This document shows, one piece after another, positions 35,928 through 44,949 of a stretch of 64,000 bases of DNA. The stretch spans positions 1 through 64,000 of the forward strand of contig JAFRHG010000021.1 of the NCBI GenBank assembly GCA_017433375.1, in the 5' to 3' direction. Every line of letters begins with the position of its first letter. The stretch's first letter is position 1. The stretch comes from Bacillota bacterium. Its GTDB lineage: Bacteria > Bacillota > Clostridia > Peptostreptococcales > Anaerovoracaceae. A model generated the notes under the pieces. The model had not been told where the DNA came from, ran no database searches, and saw only the letters and a list, made by a program, of their open reading frames with translations. Made by a program: the position numbers and the translations under genes.

Positions 35928-36191
35928 ATGGACGATTACGTAGCGGTTCCCATCACGCCGGAAATCCGGGATCTCATGAACAGAATCTTTACCGATGAGT
36001 TCATGAAGGCTCATACCACCTTTGAGAATTTCGAAGCATTCAAGTATTCCAGCGCAGTCATGGCCAACTGGGAGGCGGATCAGATGATCTACTCCCAGAC
36101 TGTCTTCGACAACTTCGTCAAGGAGAGCACGGAATTCGAGACCTGGGACGAGATGATCAAAAAGGCAACGGATGAAGCCTTTGGAAAATAA
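35928..36191 (+). CDS. Small orphan protein (87 residues) of the sigma-54 operon
   Basis: I do not recognise this protein. It starts one base after the DUF362 stop codon, so translation is probably coupled. It is acidic, mostly helical by eye, without membrane segments or cysteines, with aromatic-rich stretches such as TTFENFEAFKYSSAVM and NFVKESTEFETWDEM. The tight spacing suggests a partner subunit of the DUF362 protein. Confidence 0.6.
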   Translation: MDDYVAVPITPEIRDLMNRIFTDEFMKAHTTFENFEAFKYSSAVMANWEADQMIYSQTVFDNFVKESTEFETWDEMIKKATDEAFGK

Positions 36192-36225
36192 TCAATCACT
36201 ATCATTCACAGTAAGGAGAAAAAAC

Positions 36226-37563
36226 ATGTCACAGAACGGACAGAAACTCCAGTCCGAAAATACCAAACTGAATTTTGGTAAAGGCTGGATCATCATCTTT
36301 TACAGCATGATCATGTTCTGGTTCCTGATCGGTTTCTCGATCGACGGACAGAACATCGTCATCGATGTATTCGTAAACATGCACTATAAGGAGCTGGGTT
36401 ATACCGATCCGACGCTGCTCCACGCGAAGCTTCTTGAGCTGGCCATGTGGGCCGGATTCATCGGCGTCGTTGCGTACTTCGTCATCGGCCGTATCCTGAC
36501 CAAGATCGGCGCCAAGTGGCTGTCCATCGTCTGTCTGGCCCTGTCCGGCTTATCCTACATCTTCTATGCGCACTCCACCACGCTGGGCACCTACTTCGCC
36601 GGCCTGACCCTGGTCACCATCTTCATCAACGCGGCGGCCTACCTGGGCGGCGGAAACCTGGTCACTCAGTGGATGCCGAAGAAAAAGGGACTGGCCAACG
36701 GCTTCACCACCATGGGCCACAACCTGGGCTCCGCTCTGTATGTACCGCTCATCGCTGCTCTGATCGGAGCATATGGCATGGGCAAGGGCATGACCATCAC
36801 CGGTATTGCCGCGATCTGCGTCGCTATCGTCGCGATCTTCGTCATCAAGAACTTCCCCCAGGAAATGGGACAGCTGCCTGACAACGTCACTCAGGAAGTC
36901 TATGACAGAGAATATGCTGACATGGGTCAGGATACCGAAGCCAGATGGACTGTCGGCGAGCTGCTGAAGACCAAGGAAATGTGGCTGGTCGCCATCATCA
37001 TCGGTATCAACCAGATGGTTACCACCGGCGTCATGAGCCAGATGGTTCCCAGAAACATGGAGCTGGGCTTCACACAGCCTAAGGCCATCGCACTGATGAC
37101 CGTCTGCGCGCTGGTCGGCCTCGGCGGATCCTTCGCCTTTGGATTCCTGGATCAGAAGCTGGGCGTCAAAACCGCTGTCAGACTGTTCCTGGTATGGTAC
37201 ATGCTCGCGCTTGCCGTCAACGTCACTTTCAACAACATGACCGGCGGATACATCTGCGTCGCCATGGTCGGTGTCGCCATCGGTGCGGCAGCCAACTTCA
37301 TGACCTCGCTGCCGGCTTCCGTCTTCGGTCGTCACAGCTTTGACATCGTGTACTCGATCTACTTCCCGATCATGCAGATCGTTCTGATGCTGAACTACAT
37401 CGTCAACTCCATGGCTCTGAGAATCACCGGATCCCTGAGAGGCGCGTATGTTGTCTTCATCGGACTGCTGATCATCAACTTCATCCTGATCTCCGTACTG
37501 AACACCAGAAAGTACAATCTGGACTATGCGAAGGAAGACGAAGTACTCCACGAAGAAGCGTAA
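36226..37563 (+). CDS. MFS transporter (organic-acid type)
   Basis: 445-residue major facilitator with about 12 membrane helices and a central cytoplasmic loop (about 215-245). Motif-A-like segments are IGRILTKIGAKW after TM2 and FGFLDQKLGVKT in the second half; LGGGNLVTQWMPKKKGLANGF resembles oxalate/formate-antiporter-type and monocarboxylate carriers. AAGGAG precedes ATG 36226. Most likely the uptake or exchange system for the regulon's substrate. Confidence 0.85.
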   Translation: MSQNGQKLQSENTKLNFGKGWIIIFYSMIMFWFLIGFSIDGQNIVIDVFVNMHYKELGYTDPTLLHAKLLELAMWAGFIGVVAYFVIGRILTKIGAKWLSIVCLALSGLSYIFYAHSTTLGTYFAGLTLVTIFINAAAYLGGGNLVTQWMPKKKGLANGFTTMGHNLGSALYVPLIAALIGAYGMGKGMTITGIAAICVAIVAIFVIKNFPQEMGQLPDNVTQEVYDREYADMGQDTEARWTVGELLKTKEMWLVAIIIGINQMVTTGVMSQMVPRNMELGFTQPKAIALMTVCALVGLGGSFAFGFLDQKLGVKTAVRLFLVWYMLALAVNVTFNNMTGGYICVAMVGVAIGAAANFMTSLPASVFGRHSFDIVYSIYFPIMQIVLMLNYIVNSMALRITGSLRGAYVVFIGLLIINFILISVLNTRKYNLDYAKEDEVLHEEA

Positions 37564-37581
37564 GCAATAACTTTCAACATA

Positions 37582-37611
37582 GACAAAGGCTGCTTCCAGG
37601 CAGCCTTTGTC
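37582..37611 (+). other. Perfect 12-bp hairpin between the MFS and thiolase genes
   Basis: GACAAAGGCTGC-TTCCAG-GCAGCCTTTGTC. No T-run follows, so this is not a standard terminator; it may protect or attenuate the mRNA. Its arms include a one-to-two-mismatch version of the dispersed motif. Confidence 0.75.
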
Positions 37612-37640
37612 ATAACGACGAGCACAGAAGGGATAAACCA

Positions 37641-38819
37641 ATTGGTAATGTAGTAATCGTAGCAGCATGCAGAACGGCAGTCGGTTCACTGGGCGGAATG
37701 TATAAGACCATCACGTCGCTGGATCTGTCCATTCCCGTCATGCAGGAGCTGATCAAACGTTCCGGCATCGATCCGGAGATCATCGAAGATGTCATCTGGG
37801 GCTGCAACTATCAGAGAACGTATAAAGAAAACAACCTGGGCCGTGTGGCCGCCGTCAAGGCAGGTCTTCCCGAAAGCGTGCCCGGCATCACCATCCACAG
37901 AAACTGCACCTCGTCCCTGTCCTCTATCCAGTTCGGATTCTATCAGATCAAGGCGGGGGAGGCGGACTGCATCATGGCCGGCGGAGCCGACAGCATGAGC
38001 ACGGCGCCCCATATGGTATTCGATGCCCGCTACGGCAAGAAATACGGCCATATGGAAATGCGTGACTCCATGTGGGATTCCTTCACCAACCTGGGTGTAG
38101 GTCCTGCCATGGGCATCACGGCGGAGAATGTGGCCGAGCGCTACGGCATTACCAGAGAAGAAATGGATGCCTATGCTCTCCAGAGCCACCAGAGGGCCGT
38201 TGCGGCCATCGACGCCGGCAAGTTCAAGGACGAGATCGTTCCCGTCACCATCCACGGCCGCAAGGGCGACGTGGTCTGTGACACGGACGAATTCCCGAGA
38301 AGGGACACTTCCCTGGAAAAACTGGCAAAGCTGAAGGCAACCTTCAAAGAGGACGGCAAAGTCACCGCCGGAAATTCCTCCGGCATGAACGACGCAGCCT
38401 CCGGCGTGATTCTGATGGATGAGGACAAGGCGAAGGAACTGGGTATTCCCATCATCGCACGCGTTCTGTCCGTGGGCGCCGTCGGTCTGGACCCGGATTA
38501 CATGGGTCTCGGTCCTATCGGAGCTTCCCGCAAGGTCATGGAAAAGGCCGGCCTGACGGTGGACGACATCGACCTGTGGGAGATGAACGAAGCCTTCGCC
38601 GCCCAGTGCCTGGCCTGCCAGAGGGATCTGGGCATCGACATCGACAGGCTGAACGTCAACGGCGGCGGCATCTCCATCGGACATCCGGTGGGCGCTACCG
38701 GCGCGCGGCTGGTGGTCACCCTTGTCCATGAACTGAAGAGAAGAGACCAGAAGTACGGTATCGCGACCCTGTGCGCCGGCGGCGGCATGGGTGTGGCGGT
38801 TCTCGTCGAAATGGCTTAA
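37641..38819 (+). CDS. Acetyl-CoA acetyltransferase (thiolase), apparent ATT start
   Basis: Condenses or cleaves acetoacetyl-CoA-type substrates; 392 residues. With ATT at 37641 as codon 1 the catalytic residues fall at Cys89 (HRNCTSS), His348 (SIGHPVGATG) and Cys378 (LCAGGGMGVA), exactly the numbering of the well-studied PhaA-type thiolase. No in-frame ATG, GTG or TTG exists upstream of 37698; starting there would delete the first beta strand (NVVIVAACRTAVGSLGG). AAGGGAT lies 7-8 bases before the ATT. Either a rare ATT start (as in infC) or a sequencing error. In this operon it would handle the acetoacetyl unit from BKACE after CoA activation. Confidence 0.88.
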   Translation: MGNVVIVAACRTAVGSLGGMYKTITSLDLSIPVMQELIKRSGIDPEIIEDVIWGCNYQRTYKENNLGRVAAVKAGLPESVPGITIHRNCTSSLSSIQFGFYQIKAGEADCIMAGGADSMSTAPHMVFDARYGKKYGHMEMRDSMWDSFTNLGVGPAMGITAENVAERYGITREEMDAYALQSHQRAVAAIDAGKFKDEIVPVTIHGRKGDVVCDTDEFPRRDTSLEKLAKLKATFKEDGKVTAGNSSGMNDAASGVILMDEDKAKELGIPIIARVLSVGAVGLDPDYMGLGPIGASRKVMEKAGLTVDDIDLWEMNEAFAAQCLACQRDLGIDIDRLNVNGGGISIGHPVGATGARLVVTLVHELKRRDQKYGIATLCAGGGMGVAVLVEMA

Positions 38820-38852
38820 GGAACGTAAGAATAGAGGAAAGGCAATAGAACT

Positions 38853-39698
38853 ATGTTTGATAGCAGAAGATCAAATCACAAGGATAAAATCATCATTTCT
38901 GCGGCACTGACCGGAGCGGTCACCACCAAGAAGGACAATCCGGCGCTGCCGACGCAGCCCGACGAGATCGTCGAGTCCGCATGGAAGTGCTATGAAGCAG
39001 GCGCTGCCTGCGTCCATATCCACGTCAGGAACGAGGATGATACTGCCAGCATGCGCTATGACCGGTTCGAGGAAATCGTCACCAAACTGCGCAAGGATAA
39101 CTTCCCGGCGATCATCAACCTGACTTCCTCCGGCGGACAGGGTTTCTCCTGGGATGAACGGATCAAGCCCTTCAAGGAGCTGAAGCCGGAGATGGCTTCC
39201 TTCGACGCGGGCACCATGAACTGGCTGCACACCGTCGTATTCATGAACGAACCCGGCTTCCTGGAGAAGTGCGGAGAGGTCATGCAGGAAGTGAATGTCA
39301 AGCCGGAGATCGAGGTCTTCGACATGGGCATGCTCAATACGGCCAAGTATTACCTGAAAAAGGGTATCATTCAGGGTCCGGCCCACTTCCAGCTCTGCCT
39401 GGGCGCTCCCGGCGGAATGGAAGCGACGACGGAAAGCCTGGTCTACCTGGTCAACCACCTGCCGGAAGACTGCACATGGAGCACCTTCGGAATCGGGAAG
39501 GGCGCCAATGAGATTCTTCTGTCCGGCATCGCCATGGGCGGAAACGTCCGCGTCGGCCTGGAAGACAACGTCTACTACAACAAGGGCGTCCTGGCTGAAT
39601 CCAACGAGCAGTTCATCGCCAGAGTCGTTCGCATCGCGAAGGAAATGGGCAAGGAACCGGCTACGCCTGATGAGGCGAGGGAGATCCTTGGAGTATAA
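38853..39698 (+). CDS. BKACE family beta-keto acid cleavage enzyme
   Basis: 281 residues, TIM-barrel Zn enzyme of the family that includes 3-keto-5-aminohexanoate cleavage enzyme (Kce) and dehydrocarnitine cleavage enzyme: beta-keto acid + acetyl-CoA gives acetoacetate + a new acyl-CoA. The metal motif CVHIHVRNEDD (His about 55 and 57), INLTSSGGQGFSWDER and the late GGNVRVGLEDNVYY are diagnostic. Which acid it cleaves is unknown; this is the pathway-defining gene of the operon. The spacer before its ATG contains a copy of the dispersed motif (38838). Confidence 0.9.
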   Translation: MFDSRRSNHKDKIIISAALTGAVTTKKDNPALPTQPDEIVESAWKCYEAGAACVHIHVRNEDDTASMRYDRFEEIVTKLRKDNFPAIINLTSSGGQGFSWDERIKPFKELKPEMASFDAGTMNWLHTVVFMNEPGFLEKCGEVMQEVNVKPEIEVFDMGMLNTAKYYLKKGIIQGPAHFQLCLGAPGGMEATTESLVYLVNHLPEDCTWSTFGIGKGANEILLSGIAMGGNVRVGLEDNVYYNKGVLAESNEQFIARVVRIAKEMGKEPATPDEAREILGV

Positions 39699-39730
39699 CG
39701 AAGGGGAAACCACTGAAGGAGGGTTTTTCT

Positions 39731-40249
39731 ATGAATGAAGTAACGAACACGATCCTGCAGCGCAGGAGCATCAGAAGTTATCGTAATGAGCAGATCACCG
39801 AGGATCAGCTGAACACCATCCTGCTGGCCGGGGAATACGCCCCCAGCGGCATGGGTGAGCAGGCGACCATGATGGTTGCCGTTCAGGATCCGGAGATCAT
39901 CGCCAAGATGAGCGGACTGAACGCGGCTGTCATGGGCGCGGACACGGATCCCTTTTACGGCGCGCCGACGGTCATCGTCGTTTTCGCTGACAAGGACCGG
40001 ATCACCTGTGTGGAAGACGGCAGCCTGGTCATCGGCAGCATGATGCTGGCGGCGGCATCCATCGATGTGGATTCCTGCTGGATCCACCGGGCGAAGGAGA
40101 CCTTCGAGACGGAAGACGGCAGGGAACTGAAGCAGAAGTGGGGCGTGCCCGACAACTACATCGGCGTCGGCAACTGCATCCTCGGCTATCGGGACGGCGA
40201 GCTGCCCCAGGCGGCGGCGAGAAAGCCCGGCAGAATCGTCAGAGTGTGA
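39731..40249 (+). CDS. Nitroreductase-family flavoprotein
   Basis: 172 residues, FMN-dependent nitroreductase fold: RRSIRSYRNEQITEDQLNTIL at the N-terminus, LLAGEYAPSGMGEQ for FMN binding, and YIGVGNCILGY near the end. The family includes enoate-type and other NAD(P)H oxidoreductases besides true nitroreductases. Its place between BKACE and the cyclase suggests an accessory redox step on the substrate or its reduced form. AAGGAGGG precedes the start. Confidence 0.82.
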   Translation: MNEVTNTILQRRSIRSYRNEQITEDQLNTILLAGEYAPSGMGEQATMMVAVQDPEIIAKMSGLNAAVMGADTDPFYGAPTVIVVFADKDRITCVEDGSLVIGSMMLAAASIDVDSCWIHRAKETFETEDGRELKQKWGVPDNYIGVGNCILGYRDGELPQAAARKPGRIVRV

Positions 40250-40268
40250 TTCAGAAAGGAGAACGATA

Positions 40269-41186
40269 ATGTCAGAGATTTACGAAAGACATACCCGTGA
40301 AGAAAACTACGCCCATACTTACGACTGGAAGAAGCCCTATGACGCCAGCATTTTCGACATGTTCAAGGGTGGACAGTTCGAGCTTTTGGACCTCTCCAAT
40401 CCCTTTGGAAGAGGCAATCCGCTCTGGCCGTCCAACGGCGACTTCCACATTGACCGGGTACAGCATATGCCTATGCATTACCGTCTGCTGCAGACATTCA
40501 ATGATTTCCATATGCACAACTCGACCCACGCGGATTCCCCGTCCCACGTCATTCCGGAGAGTCCCTTTACCCACGAACTGCCCATCCAGAACTACTTCGG
40601 CGAAGCGGTCTGTCTGGACATCCCCAAGGGCAAGTGGGAGCTGATCACCGTTGAGGAGATCGAGGAATCGGCCAAGAAGGTTCCCGGCGGAATCAAGGAA
40701 GGCGACTGGGTCCTGCTGAACACGGGAACCCACCGTCGCTGGGGCGAGAACGAGGACTACTTCGGCTACAGCCCGGGCCTGTCCATCGATGGAGCCTGGT
40801 GGTTCGTCGAGCATAAGGTCAGAGGCGTTGGCTTCGATATGCAGGCCATCGACCATTTCCTGTACACCTACGGCGGAAAGCACGGCCCCGGACCCTATGT
40901 TCCCAGAATCGTTGAGGAGTATGAAGAGTTCGCCGGTCATCCCATCGAGGAAGATTTCCCCGAGTGGGAGCCCTGCCACGACATCCTGATGGCGCACAAC
41001 GTCATGGGTATCGAGAACCTGGGCGGCGATCTGGACAAGGTCAAGAATCAGAGATTCCTGTTCTGCGCCTTCCCGCTCCGCTGGTACATGGGCGACGGCA
41101 CCATCGTCAGAGCGGTTGCCTTCGTTCCCTCCGACCGGATCGACAGAAGCGTACCGGACAAGGAATATCCCTACGGCGTATATTAA
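40269..41186 (+). CDS. Cyclase/kynurenine-formamidase-like amidohydrolase
   Basis: 305 residues, cyclase family (KynB, isatin hydrolase). The metal-binding motif H-x-G-T-H-x-D-x-P-x-H appears as HNSTHADSPSH (about residues 80-90), with Ser in place of Gly. A long C-terminal extension is present. It probably hydrolyses an amide, lactam or lactone, giving the acid for the pathway; this is inferred from family and context. Last gene of the first sigma-54 operon, closed by the terminator at 41236-41275. Confidence 0.85.
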   Translation: MSEIYERHTREENYAHTYDWKKPYDASIFDMFKGGQFELLDLSNPFGRGNPLWPSNGDFHIDRVQHMPMHYRLLQTFNDFHMHNSTHADSPSHVIPESPFTHELPIQNYFGEAVCLDIPKGKWELITVEEIEESAKKVPGGIKEGDWVLLNTGTHRRWGENEDYFGYSPGLSIDGAWWFVEHKVRGVGFDMQAIDHFLYTYGGKHGPGPYVPRIVEEYEEFAGHPIEEDFPEWEPCHDILMAHNVMGIENLGGDLDKVKNQRFLFCAFPLRWYMGDGTIVRAVAFVPSDRIDRSVPDKEYPYGVY

Positions 41187-41235
41187 ACCGAAAGGGAAGG
41201 GCAGAAACAGGCCTTCCAAACTGAATACGTAATGA

Positions 41236-41275
41236 AAACAGGCTCTGCGCGGATCGATTCCCGCAGAGCCTGTTT
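41236..41275. terminator. Bidirectional terminator between the cyclase and regulator genes
   Basis: AAACAGGCTCTGCG (41236-41249) pairs perfectly with CGCAGAGCCTGTTT (41262-41275). T-runs lie on the downstream side of both strands. It separates the convergent operons. Confidence 0.88.
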
Positions 41276-41294
41276 CTGTATCCGTAACTCTTTG

Positions 41295-42830
41295 TTATTT
41301 CCCTTTTGGGTATTCGATGCCGTACTGCTTGATCTTCCGGGATACGGTGGAGGCGTTGACCCCCAGGATCTTGCCGGCTTCCCGCAGATTGTTCGAGTTG
41401 GCCAGTGCGTTCTCGATCCGGGCGATTTCATGCTGTTCCGTAGATTCGGCAAGGGTTACCTCGTTCATGTTCAGATCGCCGGTCTCAGCCACGTTCAGCA
41501 GCCCCTGGAGCATATCCATATCGATGGTTCCCGTGGCGGAACTGCAGATGGTAAGGTATTCGATGACGTTCTCCAGTTCCCGGATGTTGCCCGGCCAGCT
41601 GTACCGCTTCATCAGGCTCAGGTGTACAGGAAGCAGCTGGACCTGGTGTCCGTGGTGATCGCCGTATATCTGGACGAAATGATCGCACAGTTCCTCCAGA
41701 TCCTCGGTGCGGTCACGCAGGGGAGGGATGTGGATCGGAATGACACTGAGCCGGTAGAACAGATCCCGCCGGAAGGTTCCTTCATCGATCCTCTGTTTCA
41801 GATCGGCGTTGGTGGCGGAGATGAACCGGATATCCAGAGGAATGGGCTTCGTTCCGCCAACCCGTGTGATTTCTTTATTCTGAATGGCCCGCAGCAGCTT
41901 CACCTGCAGGTCCAGCGGCATTTCCCCAATCTCATCCAGAAGCAGGGTGCCCTGGTTGGCCATCTCGAAGAGGCCTTTTTTTCCGGAGGTGCTCGCCCCG
42001 GTAAAAGCGCCTTTTTCGTAACCGAAGAGTTCCGATTCCAGCAGATTGGCGGGAATGGAAGCGCAGTTGACCTTGACGAAAGGCTTGTCCTTTCTGGGAC
42101 CCATCTTATAGATCTCGTCGGCGACGATCTCCTTGCCCACGCCGGACTCGCCGGTAATCATGACGCTGGCGTCTGTAGGCGCTATCTTCTGGATCATCTT
42201 CCACACGTCCTGCAGGGAAGCGGAGGAGCCGATCAGGCTCTCGGAAAGGACCGGGTCATCGGCGGACTCATGGAGCTTGACCTTCTGCTGGGCATTCCTG
42301 ACAGCTGTAGCTTCATCGATGAACCGGCCGAAATCGCCCCGCAGTCTCTCCAGAGTATGGATGGGCCGGCTGTTGACCACGACCTGCTGGAGTTCATTGT
42401 CCTCATCAAAAATAGGAACGCCCACGGCATAGCCGACAAGGGGCGTCTCGGATTTATAGGTGGTTGCCAGGCGGAAAGCCCGTTTTCCCGTTTTAAGCAC
42501 ATCCAGGGTCGCGCCGCCGGAGAAAAGCTTGCCTTCATCAATGATATCCTGTACGGTCCGTCCGATGACTTCATCCGCGAGGATTCCCGTATTCTTCTCA
42601 TAGCCGGGATTCACGTAGAGAACCAGTCCGTCCTTGTCTGTTATAAAGACGCTGTCATCCAGATGGTCCACCACGACCTTGAAGTCGATGCCCTGTGCCA
42701 GGAAAACATCCAGATCTGAAGATATCTCCTCCAGCAGGGCGCGGCACTCCGAAGTCTCCGGCGCGTCTTCCCGCTCCAGCGCTTTGCTGATCTTTTCCTG
42801 GATTTCTTTGATCGCCAGTACCTGATCCAT
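41295..42830 (-). CDS. PAS-containing sigma-54-dependent transcriptional activator
   Basis: 511 residues. N-terminal PAS domain (about 45-80 and beyond; [20 protein letters not shown]); AAA+ domain with Walker A GESGVGKE (about 222), sigma-54 contact loop GAFTGA (about 272-277), [18 protein letters not shown], and [21 protein letters not shown]-terminal Fis-type helix-turn-helix [23 protein letters not shown] 42830 is preceded by GGAGG at 5 bases. No receiver domain, so it should sense a small ligand through PAS. It lies between two sigma-54 promoters carrying the same palindrome, making it their likely activator. Confidence 0.95.
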   Translation of the reverse strand: MDQVLAIKEIQEKISKALEREDAPETSECRALLEEISSDLDVFLAQGIDFKVVVDHLDDSVFITDKDGLVLYVNPGYEKNTGILADEVIGRTVQDIIDEGKLFSGGATLDVLKTGKRAFRLATTYKSETPLVGYAVGVPIFDEDNELQQVVVNSRPIHTLERLRGDFGRFIDEATAVRNAQQKVKLHESADDPVLSESLIGSSASLQDVWKMIQKIAPTDASVMITGESGVGKEIVADEIYKMGPRKDKPFVKVNCASIPANLLESELFGYEKGAFTGASTSGKKGLFEMANQGTLLLDEIGEMPLDLQVKLLRAIQNKEITRVGGTKPIPLDIRFISATNADLKQRIDEGTFRRDLFYRLSVIPIHIPPLRDRTEDLEELCDHFVQIYGDHHGHQVQLLPVHLSLMKRYSWPGNIRELENVIEYLTICSSATGTIDMDMLQGLLNVAETGDLNMNEVTLAESTEQHEIARIENALANSNNLREAGKILGVNASTVSRKIKQYGIEYPKGK

Positions 42831-42891
42831 AGCATCCTCCCGATATCCGTCCGGATGATTCCGGCGGTCTCTGATTAGACGGTGCGCTCTT

Positions 42892-42900
42892 ATTATAACA
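42892..42900 (-). promoter_or_regulatory. Extended -10 promoter of the activator gene
   Basis: On the minus strand TGTTATAAT (TATAAT at 42897-42892) with no good -35. Activator site 2 (42926-42943) begins about 30 bases upstream of this box, so the activator could repress its own gene. Confidence 0.55.
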
Positions 42901-42925
42901 GAAAAACAATAATAATACAGTTTTT

Positions 42926-42943
42926 TGTTGCACAATGGCAACA
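42926..42943 (+). promoter_or_regulatory. Upstream activator site 2 (TGTTGC-N6-GCAACA)
   Basis: TGTTGCACAATGGCAACA has the same arms and spacing as site 1. It lies 91 bases upstream of the -24 element at 43035. Further half-sites are TGTTGC at 42947 and GCAACA at 42971. Confidence 0.75.
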
Positions 42944-43034
42944 ATTTGTTGCAAGGAGAGAGGGATCTGTGCAACAGAAATGGCGTTGCCTTTGGAAAAG
43001 GGGGCTGAACGGGGATTTCCGCGGCGGCGCGGGT

Positions 43035-43049
43035 TGGCACAGCATTTGC
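43035..43049 (+). promoter_or_regulatory. Sigma-54 promoter of the dehydrogenase-lar operon
   Basis: TGGCACAGCATTTGC matches TGGCAC-N5-TTGC at every fixed position. Transcription should begin near 43061; the first gene starts at 43115. Confidence 0.92.
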
Positions 43050-43114
43050 TTTATCATTAAGGTGAGTTCATTTTCAACGAACGCTATTTTCAACAACAAC
43101 GGAGAGGAATTATC

Positions 43115-44056
43115 ATGGCAAAGAAAAACATCGCGGTACTCGGTGCGGGTATGATGGGCACCGGAATTGCTCAGCTGTTTGCGTCAAAAGGCCACAAGGT
43201 CATGCTGATCTACGTCTACGACGATAAGGTGAGAGCAAAACCGCTGGAGACCATGCGCGGCAATCTGCAGGTTCTGCTGGAGCAGGGCGTCATCGAGGAG
43301 TCCCAGATCGAGGAGACCATCGCCAACGTCAGCTTCACCGAGAGCCTGGAGGAAGCGGCTCAGTTCGCCGATGTCATTTTCGAGTGCATCGTCGAGAATC
43401 TGGCGGTCAAGCAGGATTACTTCAAGAAGCTGGATGAGCTGTGCCCGGTATCCACGATCCTGGCCTCCAACACTTCCGCCATCAGCATCACCGAGATCGC
43501 TGAGAAGTCGGAGCACAAGGAGAGGATCATCGGAACCCACTACTGGAATCCGGCTTATCTGATTCCTCTGGTCGAAGTCATCCGGACGCCCTATGTCTCT
43601 GAAGAGACGGAAAAGGGAATGTTCGAACTGCTGGAAGGGGCAGGGAAGAAGCCGGTCCTCGTTAAGAAGGACGTGCCGGGATTCCTGGCCAACCGCCTGC
43701 AGCACGCTCTGTTCCGGGAAGCCATTTCCATCGTGGAAAACGACATTGCCGACCCGGCAAGCGTGGATGACGCCATTAAATACGGCTTCGGCATGCGCCT
43801 CGGCGTCATGGCTCCCATGGAAGTCATGGACAACGCGGGTCTGGACCTGACCTACGCCATCCACAAGTACCTGTTCCCCAACATTGAGAACACCCAGAAA
43901 CCGGCGAAAATTCTCGAAGAGAAGATCAACCAGGGTGAGCTGGGATTCAAGACGGGGAAGGGCTTCCAGGAGTGGACCGAGGAAGAAATCGCCGCCTCCA
44001 GAAAGAACCTCACCGAGGGTCTCATCAAGGTGGCGAAGGCACTTGACAGACTTTGA
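43115..44056 (+). CDS. 3-hydroxyacyl-CoA dehydrogenase-family enzyme
   Basis: 313 residues. NAD motif VLGAGMMGTGIAQLFASKG, catalytic region FECIVENLAVKQ, SNTSAISITEIA, GTHYWNPAYLIPLVEVI (His about 140) and the C-terminal dimer domain. The His segment WNPAYLIPLVEV, rather than FFNPVPVMKLVEI, recalls members acting on free 3-hydroxy acids (such as L-carnitine dehydrogenase) as much as on CoA esters. Sharing sigma-54 control with BKACE suggests that it makes the beta-keto acid that BKACE cleaves. First gene of the second sigma-54 operon. Confidence 0.88.
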   Translation: MAKKNIAVLGAGMMGTGIAQLFASKGHKVMLIYVYDDKVRAKPLETMRGNLQVLLEQGVIEESQIEETIANVSFTESLEEAAQFADVIFECIVENLAVKQDYFKKLDELCPVSTILASNTSAISITEIAEKSEHKERIIGTHYWNPAYLIPLVEVIRTPYVSEETEKGMFELLEGAGKKPVLVKKDVPGFLANRLQHALFREAISIVENDIADPASVDDAIKYGFGMRLGVMAPMEVMDNAGLDLTYAIHKYLFPNIENTQKPAKILEEKINQGELGFKTGKGFQEWTEEEIAASRKNLTEGLIKVAKALDRL

Positions 44057-44083
44057 TTCAACCCATAAAATAACCTCATCGGA

Positions 44084-44115
44084 CAGGATGCATGCCGGTT
44101 TCGGTATGCATCCTG
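44084..44115 (+). other. Hairpin between the dehydrogenase and first larC-like gene
   Basis: CAGGATGCAT (44084-44093) pairs with ATGCATCCTG (44106-44115); loop of 12 bases. The following GGGGTTTTC is a poor T-run. It could reduce, but need not stop, transcription into the lar genes. Confidence 0.55.
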
Positions 44116-44158
44116 ATCCATATATGGGGTTTTCTCAGCTTGACGAAGGAATCTCTTC

Positions 44159-44911
44159 ATGAACACACTCTACATCAACTGCGGATCCGGAGCCAGCGGC
44201 GACATGATGCTCGCCGCCTTCATCGATCTCGGCATGCCTGTGGGCGTTCTTACCGATGAACTGGCCGGCCTGGGCCTGAACGAGTTCGATCTTCATGCCC
44301 AGAAACGGGTAATTTCCAAGGATCTGACCGCTTCCGACGTGGAGGTCATCCTCCATGACCCGGAGGCAGCCTGGGTTCATCCCTACAGCGGGAAGTACCG
44401 CAACTACGAAGAGATTAAATCTATTATTGACCATAGTAAAATTACGTCAACTGCAAAGGATCTGAGCCGGCGCATCTTCGATGTAAAGGCAACCGCCGAA
44501 GCCTCTGTTCATGGGGTTTCCGCCGATCAGGTCCAGTTTCACGAGGCCGGTGCCGTCGACTCCATTGTCGACATTGTTGGCACGGCCATCTGTCTGGATT
44601 ATTTCCATGTTGAGCGGGTTATTTCCACTCCCGTTCCCACGGGCTTCGGCACCGTTCTCTGCGCCTGCGGAGAGCTTCCCGTGCCGCCGCCTGCCGTAAA
44701 GGCAATTCTGGACACCTATAAGCTGCCCCATTACCGTTCCGATGTGGAACAGGAACTGCTGACGCCCACCGGCGCCTCTATTCTGGCTGCCATGGTGGAC
44801 GAATTCGCCGATCCCCTGGAGGTCCCCGGGGGCTGTCGGACCGGATACGGGGTAGGTAAGCGGCATACGGGCCTTCCGCCCCTTGCGCTTTCTTTGGACA
44901 ACGCTGAATAA
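44159..44911 (+). CDS. LarC N-terminal-domain protein, copy 1
   Basis: 250 residues. N-terminal YINCGSGASGDMMLAAFIDLG and the segments VQFHEAGAVDSIVDIVGTAI, TPVPTGFGTVLCACGELPVPPPA and QELLTPTGASILAAMV are those of the LarC1 part of the nickel-insertion protein of nickel-pincer nucleotide synthesis. It ends where LarC1 normally ends; the C-terminal CTP-using LarC2 domain is absent and no frameshift continuation is seen, since an intact paralogue begins 38 bases later. Two copies of the dispersed motif (44484, 44697) lie inside. Confidence 0.85.
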   Translation: MNTLYINCGSGASGDMMLAAFIDLGMPVGVLTDELAGLGLNEFDLHAQKRVISKDLTASDVEVILHDPEAAWVHPYSGKYRNYEEIKSIIDHSKITSTAKDLSRRIFDVKATAEASVHGVSADQVQFHEAGAVDSIVDIVGTAICLDYFHVERVISTPVPTGFGTVLCACGELPVPPPAVKAILDTYKLPHYRSDVEQELLTPTGASILAAMVDEFADPLEVPGGCRTGYGVGKRHTGLPPLALSLDNAE

Positions 44912-44949
44912 GGCCGGATGACACCGGTATGAACCGATAGGAGAATAAT

